Part shown: positions 32,385 through 37,454 of the stretch, one piece after another
Layout of the letters: every line of letters begins with the position of its first letter
How positions within the stretch are numbered: the first letter of the stretch is position 1
Source: CAZHHM01 sp964532225
GTDB lineage: Bacteria > Margulisbacteria > WOR-1 > JAKLHX01
NCBI GenBank assembly: GCA_964532225.1
Contig: CAZHHM010000018.1
Span: 1-37,454, forward strand
Length of the DNA: 37,454 bases
Reading direction: 5' to 3'
Position numbers and translations under genes: made by a program
Notes under the pieces: generated by a model
The model's database searches: none
What the model was told of the DNA's origin: nothing
The model's input: the letters and a program-made list of their open reading frames with translations, nothing else

Positions 32385-34350
32385 AAAAAAGATAGTCGGG
32401 CTCAGAAAGGCCGTCAGGGAGCATGACCGCCATTATTATGTCGAGGACGCTCCCAGGATATCCGACAGGGAGTACGACCTCTTATACAGGGAGCTTGTCG
32501 ACCTCGAAAAAGAGTATCCGGAGCTCATAACTCCCGATTCTCCCACGCAAAGAGTAGGCGGAGCGCCTCTTGAAAAGTTCAATACTGTCAGCCACTCTAC
32601 GCCGCTCCTCAGCCTTGATAACGCTCTTGACCTTGAAGAACTTGGCGAGTTCGACCGGAGAGTGAAGAAGAACCTCGGGACAGGTGACGATATCGAGTAC
32701 TGCTGTGAGCTAAAGATAGACGGCCTTGCAGTGTCGCTAGAGTACAGCGGCGGAGAGTTCCGCAGGGGCTCTACCCGCGGCGACGGGACCACAGGAGAGG
32801 ATATCACCCTCAATCTCCGCACCATAAAGGCCATACCTCTCAGCATCGAAGAAAAGACGGATATCGAGGTCAGGGGAGAGGTCTTCCTGCCGTTAAAGGA
32901 CTTTTATGCTCTGAACGAAGAGAGGGAAAAAGAGGGAGCGGCTCAATTTGCCAATCCCAGGAACGCTGCGGCGGGTTCATTGAGGCAGCTGGACCCCAAT
33001 GAGACCGCCAAAAGACCTCTCAGCATGTTCTGCTATTCGGCCGTCACGAAAAGCGTGATATCCGCGACCCAAAAAGGAGTTCTCGAAAAGCTTGGCGGGC
33101 TTGGTTTCAGGGTGAACCCTGAGGTGAGGACCTTTAAAGGAATTGAGGATGTTATTGATCACTGCAGGTCATTTGAAGAAAAAAGGGACAAGCTTGACTA
33201 TGAGATCGACGGCATCGTCGTAAAGGTGAATGAGCTGGCCCTGCAAAAAAAGCTGGGTTCGACCATGAAGAGCCCGAGATGGGCCATCGCCTACAAATTC
33301 CCGCCTCAGCAGAAAGAGACCGTTGTGGAGAGCATAGACGTCCAGGTCGGAAGGACCGGCACCTTAACTCCCGTGGCAAGGCTGCGTCCGGTAAGGGTAG
33401 GCGGGGTGGTCGTAAGCAATTCCACTTTGCATAATGAGGATGAGATACGGCGAAAGGATATCAGGACAGGCGATCATGTGATCATACAGCGGGCAGGTGA
33501 TGTGATACCTCAGGTGCTGAGGGTGCTCGAGGACAAAAGAACGGGACGCGAGAAGGTCTTCCATATGCCCAAAAGATGTCCCGTGTGCGGAGGGTCGGTG
33601 CAGCGGAATGAGGAAGAAGCCGCTCTGAGATGCATTAATTCATCATGTCCCGCAAAGCTCAAAGAATCCATAAGGCATTTTGCGAGCCGCCAGGCGATGG
33701 ACATCGAAGGGATAGGCGAAAGCATAGCCAATGACCTCGTTGATAAAGGCCTGGTCAGGGATGCGGCAGATCTTTACTATCTCAAAAAAGAGGATATCCT
33801 TTCGATCGACCGAAAGGCGGACAAGTCCGCTGACAACATAATATCTGCTATCGGCGGCAGCAAAGAGCGCGGGCTTGAGCGGGTGCTTTACGGCCTGGGG
33901 ATAATGAACGTGGGCAGGAAAGCGGCCGAACTGCTGGGCGTGATATTCAAAGATATCGACGCTCTTGAAAGCGCAGGGGTAGAGGACCTTACAAAGATAG
34001 ACGGGGTAGGGCCCAAGATAGCGGATTCCGTTGCCATGTTCTTTGCCGAAAAAGCCAATAAAAAAGTGATCGAAAAGCTGAAAAAAGCCGGGGTCCTGCT
34101 AAAGAGCAAGACGTCCGCCCGTTCGGGAAAGCTGAGCGGTATGACATTCGTGTTCACGGGGGCTATTTCAATGGCCAGAGAAGAGGCCGAAGAAATGGTA
34201 AAGAGCGAAGGCGGAAAGACCTCGTCCTCGGTGAGTTCTAAAACGTCCTATGTTGTCGCCGGCGACGACGCAGGGTTAAAGCTTGAGAAAGCAAAAAAGC
34301 TCGGGGTCAGGATAATTGATGAAGATGAGTTCAGGAGGATGATTGGGTAG
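32374..34350 (+). CDS. ligA: NAD-dependent DNA ligase
   Basis: Seals nicks using NAD+. The 658-aa protein starts with the Ia domain (HYYVEDAPRISDREYDLLYREL). The adenylation domain has Lys114 in the KIDG motif, then the OB fold (VGRTGTLTPVARLRPV), a four-Cys zinc finger (CPVCGG and CINSSCPAK), helix-hairpin-helix repeats (about 490-570), and a C-terminal BRCT domain (about 580-658, FVFTGAISMAREEAEEM). All parts are present. It is the last gene of the nusA run. Its TAG is part of the left arm of the following heptad hairpin, so translation ends within a likely terminator. Confidence 0.97.
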   Translation: MDIEKKIVGLRKAVREHDRHYYVEDAPRISDREYDLLYRELVDLEKEYPELITPDSPTQRVGGAPLEKFNTVSHSTPLLSLDNALDLEELGEFDRRVKKNLGTGDDIEYCCELKIDGLAVSLEYSGGEFRRGSTRGDGTTGEDITLNLRTIKAIPLSIEEKTDIEVRGEVFLPLKDFYALNEEREKEGAAQFANPRNAAAGSLRQLDPNETAKRPLSMFCYSAVTKSVISATQKGVLEKLGGLGFRVNPEVRTFKGIEDVIDHCRSFEEKRDKLDYEIDGIVVKVNELALQKKLGSTMKSPRWAIAYKFPPQQKETVVESIDVQVGRTGTLTPVARLRPVRVGGVVVSNSTLHNEDEIRRKDIRTGDHVIIQRAGDVIPQVLRVLEDKRTGREKVFHMPKRCPVCGGSVQRNEEEAALRCINSSCPAKLKESIRHFASRQAMDIEGIGESIANDLVDKGLVRDAADLYYLKKEDILSIDRKADKSADNIISAIGGSKERGLERVLYGLGIMNVGRKAAELLGVIFKDIDALESAGVEDLTKIDGVGPKIADSVAMFFAEKANKKVIEKLKKAGVLLKSKTSARSGKLSGMTFVFTGAISMAREEAEEMVKSEGGKTSSSVSSKTSYVVAGDDAGLKLEKAKKLGVRIIDEDEFRRMIG

Positions 34351-34419
34351 CAGTTGGCAGTTAGCAGCTGGCAGCTGGTCCGAATTCGGAGACTAACTGC
34401 CAGCTGCCAACTGCTTTTT
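34349..34419. terminator. Bidirectional terminator built from inverted CAGTTGG heptads
   Basis: AGCAGTTGGCAG (34349-34360) pairs perfectly with CTGCCAACTGCT (34404-34415), followed by TTTTT. The left arm is four 7-bp units (CAGTTGG, CAGTTAG, CAGCTGG, CAGCTGG). The right arm is the reverse complement of three such units. It lies between convergent ligA and the cyclophilin gene. It ends ligA and could serve the opposite strand as well. Confidence 0.7.
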
Positions 34420-34428
34420 AAATTCTTC

Positions 34429-35022
34429 TTACTTCTCCACTATCTTTATGCCGTTAATGACTATCTGCTCCAGCGGCCTGTCCCTGTTATCTCTCGGCGC
34501 GTTGGAGATCTTCTCGACAATATCATAGCCCTTTGTCACTTTGCCGAATATTGTGTGCCTGTTGTTCAGCCAGCTGGTATCAGCCACGGTTATGAAGAAC
34601 TGCGAGCCGTTGGTGTCCGGGCCTGAATTTGCCATGGCCAGCATCCCCGGGGCCGAGAAGGTGAGGCTCGGGTCGAATTCGTCCCTGAACCTGTAGCCCG
34701 GACCTCCGGTCCCGTTACCGAGGGGGTCTCCTCCCTGTATCATGAAACCCGGTATGACCCGGTGGAATACCGTTCCGTCGTACAGCGGCTTCTTTACCAC
34801 TTCTCCGCTGGCAGGGTCCCTCCATTCGATCTGACCCTGGGCAAGACCGGTAAAGCTCTTTACAGCTATAGGGGCCGACTTAGGGTACAGCTCGCAAGTT
34901 ATCTTTCCCATGGACGTATCAAGTTCTGCGTACATCTTCTTCTCCTTTTGTGTTTTGGCTGTGGTCGCTGCGGACAGCATGAATACCAGCAGGACTGCGG
35001 CGGTCAGGAATTTTTTGTTCAA
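34429..35022 (-). CDS. Exported cyclophilin-type peptidyl-prolyl isomerase
   Basis: Catalyses cis-trans isomerisation of X-Pro bonds, probably outside the cytoplasmic membrane. An N-terminal signal peptide (MNKKFLTAAVLLVFMLSAATTA) is followed by a full cyclophilin domain: FHRVIPGFMIQGGDP, GMLAMANSGPDTNGSQFFIT and NNRHTIFGKV. Start choice: the ATG at 35043 touches the -10 TATAAC directly and would lie upstream of the transcript. The TTG at 35022 has GGAGGT 7 nt upstream and gives a clean signal peptide, so I use TTG (197 aa). There is no lipobox. It is divergent from the GH57 gene. Confidence 0.9.
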   Translation of the reverse strand: MNKKFLTAAVLLVFMLSAATTAKTQKEKKMYAELDTSMGKITCELYPKSAPIAVKSFTGLAQGQIEWRDPASGEVVKKPLYDGTVFHRVIPGFMIQGGDPLGNGTGGPGYRFRDEFDPSLTFSAPGMLAMANSGPDTNGSQFFITVADTSWLNNRHTIFGKVTKGYDIVEKISNAPRDNRDRPLEQIVINGIKIVEK

Positions 35023-35043
35023 ATGTTCCACCTCCGTATCCAT

Positions 35044-35052
35044 GTTATATCA
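35044..35052 (-). promoter_or_regulatory. Extended -10 for the cyclophilin gene
   Basis: TGATATAAC on the minus strand (TGnTATAAT type). The transcript should start near 35037, leaving a short leader with the GGAGGT ribosome site before TTG 35022. Confidence 0.5.
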
Positions 35053-35082
35053 AAGCAACACTAATAATCAAATATTCGTTCA

Positions 35083-35091
35083 TGTTATAAT
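35083..35091 (+). promoter_or_regulatory. Extended -10 promoter for the GH57 genes
   Basis: TGTTATAAT (TGnTATAAT) ends 8 nt before the ATG at 35100. There is no Shine-Dalgarno, so the message is probably leaderless. Confidence 0.6.
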
Positions 35092-35099
35092 TCAACATC

Positions 35100-37268
35100 A
35101 TGGCCAAGAGCCCTTTGAACATCGCTTTCGTCTGGCATATGCACCAGCCTTTTTACAAGGACCTGATCAGCAACCAATACATGCTACCCTGGGTGAGGCT
35201 TCACGCCACAAAAGACTATTACGACATGGCCGCCTACATGGAAAAATATCCCGAGATAAGATCGGTGATAAACGTGGTGCCGTCCCTGCTCGTCCAGATA
35301 GAGGATTATGTGGCCGGCACGGCAAAGGACAAGTTCCTTGATATAACCGCCAAAGATCCCGAAGACCTTACGGGCGAAGAAAGGGTCTTCATGCTCAAGA
35401 ACTTCTTCATGGCAAATCCCGAGACCATGATAATGCCGTATCCCAGATATTACGACCTTCTGCTCAAAAGAGGGCGTTTCGTCACTTTGGACGAGATAGT
35501 CAAGGTCTCTCACAGGTTCTCCAACCAGGAACTGTTCGACCTTCAGGTGTGGTTCAACCTCGCGTGGTTCGGCGAGACTTACAAGAACGGTGACGAAACG
35601 ATAAAGGCGCTTTTCAAAAAAGGACAGCATTTCAGCAGGGAAGACAAGCAGGACATGCTGAAAAAGCAGATCGAGATAATGGCAAAGATAATCCCTTTGT
35701 ACAAGGCGATGCAGGAAAGAGGGCAGGCGGAGATATCGGTCACTCCTTTTTATCATCCCATCCTTCCTCTCGTGGTGGACAACAGCATCGCAAGGGTCGC
35801 TTCGCCGGGAATAGTGCTGCCCAAGAACAAGTTCGCCCATCCGGAGGATGCAAAGGCCCAGATCGAGAAGGCAGTGGCATACTACACCGAGAAGTTCGGC
35901 CTGCCGCCAGAAGGGATGTGGCCGTCCGAGGGTTCAGTTTCGGAAGATATCATCCCTCTGATCGCGGGCGCGGGGATCAAATGGATAGCTACTGACGAGC
36001 AGATACTCGCGAACACGCTCCAGCGGCAGCTTACCGCGCATGAGCTTTTCAAGCCCTACTACGTCAGGAAGGACGGACATCAGCTCTCCATAGTTTTCCG
36101 CGACCACAAGCTGTCTGATGACCTTGGTTTCGTCTATTCAAGGTGGGACCCTAGGGAGGCCGCATCCGACATAGTGAACAAGCTGCACGGGATACGGCAG
36201 GCGCTGCCTGACGACGGCAAGAACTATCTTGTCAGCATTATCCTCGACGGCGAGAACGCCTGGGAATATTACAGGAACAACGGCAAAGATTTCTTCGAAG
36301 AGCTGTACATGCGGATCACCAATGATCCGGGGCTGACGACGGTCCGTCTTAAGGACTATGTCAAACAGGAGCAGGAGCAGCACGCGCTGCCTCATCTTTT
36401 CCCCGGGTCCTGGATAAACTCCAACTTCAATATCTGGATAGGGCACGGCGAGGACAACACTTCATGGGACTATGTCGCAGCTGCGAGAGAGGAGCTGGCA
36501 AAAGCCAAGCACGCTCCTGCCGAGGCATGGGAAGAGCTATACATCGCAGAGGGCTCCGACTGGAACTGGTGGTACGGCGATGACCACGGCAGCGACAACG
36601 ACGAGGACTTCGACCAGCTTTTCAGGAGCCATATCAGGAACATCTACAAGTTCCTCAAAAAGGAACCTCCGAGATATCTTGAGACTCCGATAAAGAAGAT
36701 GAAGATAATCAAGCCGACCAGGGAGCCGGTCTTCCTGATCAAACCGATACTTGACGGTGAGGTCTCCAATTATTACGAGTGGCTCTCGGCCGGCCTTTAC
36801 AGTGTCGAGCAGATGAAAGGCGCGATGCACCAGAAAGAGGTCCTTATCAGGAACATATTCTTCGGCTTCTCCGAGGATACTTTCTATCTCCGCCTTGATA
36901 CCATACTGGACCTGAGCTGCTCCGAAAATCCCGACATGAAGGACATGAGCTTTGACATCAACATCGTGCATCCTTTCAAGTACAGGGTAGTCCTGTACTG
37001 CAAGGACGGGCACAAAAAGATGAACATTCTCAGGCTAGACGATTCGGGCAACTACCACTATATCAAGGACCTTAGCGGCTTTGCCGTGAAAAAGGTCATT
37101 GAGATAGGCATCCCGTTCTCCGAGATCAAGGTAAAGCCCGGGGATGAGGTCCACTTTAACATCGCCGTGAAAAAGGGCGGCAATGAGCTTGAGAGCTGGC
37201 CAAAGGGAGGCATCATAGTGTTCAAGGCGCCGGACGAGGATTTCATTACATCAAGCTGGTTCGTATGA
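35100..37268 (+). CDS. Glycoside hydrolase family 57 protein (alpha-glucan acting)
   Basis: A 722-aa retaining enzyme expected to act on alpha-glucans such as glycogen or starch (amylase, pullulanase or glucanotransferase; the exact activity cannot be told). GH57 motifs are visible: motif 1 HMHQPF (residues 14-19), motif 2 TPFYHPILPLV, motif 3 GMWPSEGSVSED with the expected nucleophile Glu277, and motif 4 SIILDGENAWEYY with the expected acid/base Asp383. The C-terminal ~150 residues are strand-rich, as in accessory carbohydrate-binding regions. No signal peptide, so it should act on stored glucan in the cytoplasm. It starts 8 nt after an extended -10. The second GH57 gene overlaps its stop as ATGA. 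Confidence 0.92.
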   Translation: MAKSPLNIAFVWHMHQPFYKDLISNQYMLPWVRLHATKDYYDMAAYMEKYPEIRSVINVVPSLLVQIEDYVAGTAKDKFLDITAKDPEDLTGEERVFMLKNFFMANPETMIMPYPRYYDLLLKRGRFVTLDEIVKVSHRFSNQELFDLQVWFNLAWFGETYKNGDETIKALFKKGQHFSREDKQDMLKKQIEIMAKIIPLYKAMQERGQAEISVTPFYHPILPLVVDNSIARVASPGIVLPKNKFAHPEDAKAQIEKAVAYYTEKFGLPPEGMWPSEGSVSEDIIPLIAGAGIKWIATDEQILANTLQRQLTAHELFKPYYVRKDGHQLSIVFRDHKLSDDLGFVYSRWDPREAASDIVNKLHGIRQALPDDGKNYLVSIILDGENAWEYYRNNGKDFFEELYMRITNDPGLTTVRLKDYVKQEQEQHALPHLFPGSWINSNFNIWIGHGEDNTSWDYVAAAREELAKAKHAPAEAWEELYIAEGSDWNWWYGDDHGSDNDEDFDQLFRSHIRNIYKFLKKEPPRYLETPIKKMKIIKPTREPVFLIKPILDGEVSNYYEWLSAGLYSVEQMKGAMHQKEVLIRNIFFGFSEDTFYLRLDTILDLSCSENPDMKDMSFDINIVHPFKYRVVLYCKDGHKKMNILRLDDSGNYHYIKDLSGFAVKKVIEIGIPFSEIKVKPGDEVHFNIAVKKGGNELESWPKGGIIVFKAPDEDFITSSWFV

Positions 37269-37454
37269 AGAAAAAAGTGAACCTGTTATTTGCGATACAC
37301 TGCCACCAGCCGGTCGGCAATTTTGAGAGCGTCATCGAGGACGCCTATAACAAGGCGTACAAGCCTTTCATCGCCGTCATGGAGCGCCATCCGGGCATAA
37401 AGTTCACCGCTCATTATTCGGGCATACTGCTCGAATGGTTCTACGAAAAACATC
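37265..37454 (+). CDS. Second GH57 enzyme, N-terminal part only (cut by window edge)
   Basis: The 63 visible codons begin MKKKVNLLFAIHCHQPVGNF, then continue to a GIKFTAHYSGILLEWF segment. The His-x-His-Gln-Pro motif 1 and the GNF context resemble GH57 alpha-amylase/4-alpha-glucanotransferase proteins. The start overlaps the previous stop (ATGA), so the two enzymes are co-expressed and likely act on the same glucan. The rest lies outside the window. Confidence 0.85.
   Translation, partial: MKKKVNLLFAIHCHQPVGNFESVIEDAYNKAYKPFIAVMERHPGIKFTAHYSGILLEWFYEKH

Overview
The window looks like part of an assembled genome of an uncultured anaerobic bacterium. A run of 100 N at 25885-25984 is a scaffold gap. 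Support for anaerobic, fermentative life is a four-subunit pyruvate:ferredoxin oxidoreductase and two GH57 alpha-glucan enzymes. The Ycf45/SpoIIIAA-like R3H ATPase and the many heptad-type short tandem repeats recall Cyanobacteria and their non-photosynthetic relatives (Margulisbacteria / WOR-1 'Saganbacteria'). That placement is an inference, not something the sequence proves.

Layout. (1) 1-8882 (+): three genes of unknown function. They are a helical protein cut by the window edge, a 177-aa helical protein, and a 2130-aa protein with EF-hands, hydrophobic hairpin-like segments and three tandem modules. (2) 8875-11155 (-): ROK sugar kinase, hisH, hisA. (3) 11228-22597 (+): a long, tightly packed run of DUF3467, sensor histidine kinase, alr, dnaX, ybaB, recR, a Yip1-like membrane protein, porG-porD-porA-porB, HU and an R3H AAA ATPase. 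Most junctions are overlaps or a few bases. (4) 22572-24185 (-): nadB, divergent from a 79-aa membrane protein. (5) 24454-26180: a repeat-rich accessory region with a tRNA-Gln gene nested inside the T-loop of another tRNA-Gln, an ORF6N-domain gene, purine-rich tandem repeats and the assembly gap. (6) 26190-27002: a lipoprotein with a degenerate M23-like domain. (7) 27136-34350 (+): nusA, infB, rbfA, a DHH phosphoesterase, truB and ligA, with every junction overlapping and a terminator-like hairpin in the nusA leader. (8) 34429-35022 (-): an exported cyclophilin. (9) 35100-37454 (+): two GH57 genes, the second cut by the window edge.

The most striking pattern is a set of repeat cassettes that share an architecture but not a sequence. 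Each has short tandem units (7, 8 or 9 bp) on both arms, in inverted orientation, around a unique centre. They lie between genes (24454-24580, 34349-34419, the ORF6N flanks) and in frame inside the conserved gene hisH. dnaX carries an in-frame heptad tract followed by a palindrome that can fold as a three-armed cloverleaf. The second theme is the nested tRNA-Gln pair. The third is leaderless expression: several genes start 7-10 nt after a TGnTATAAT extended -10 and have no Shine-Dalgarno sequence.
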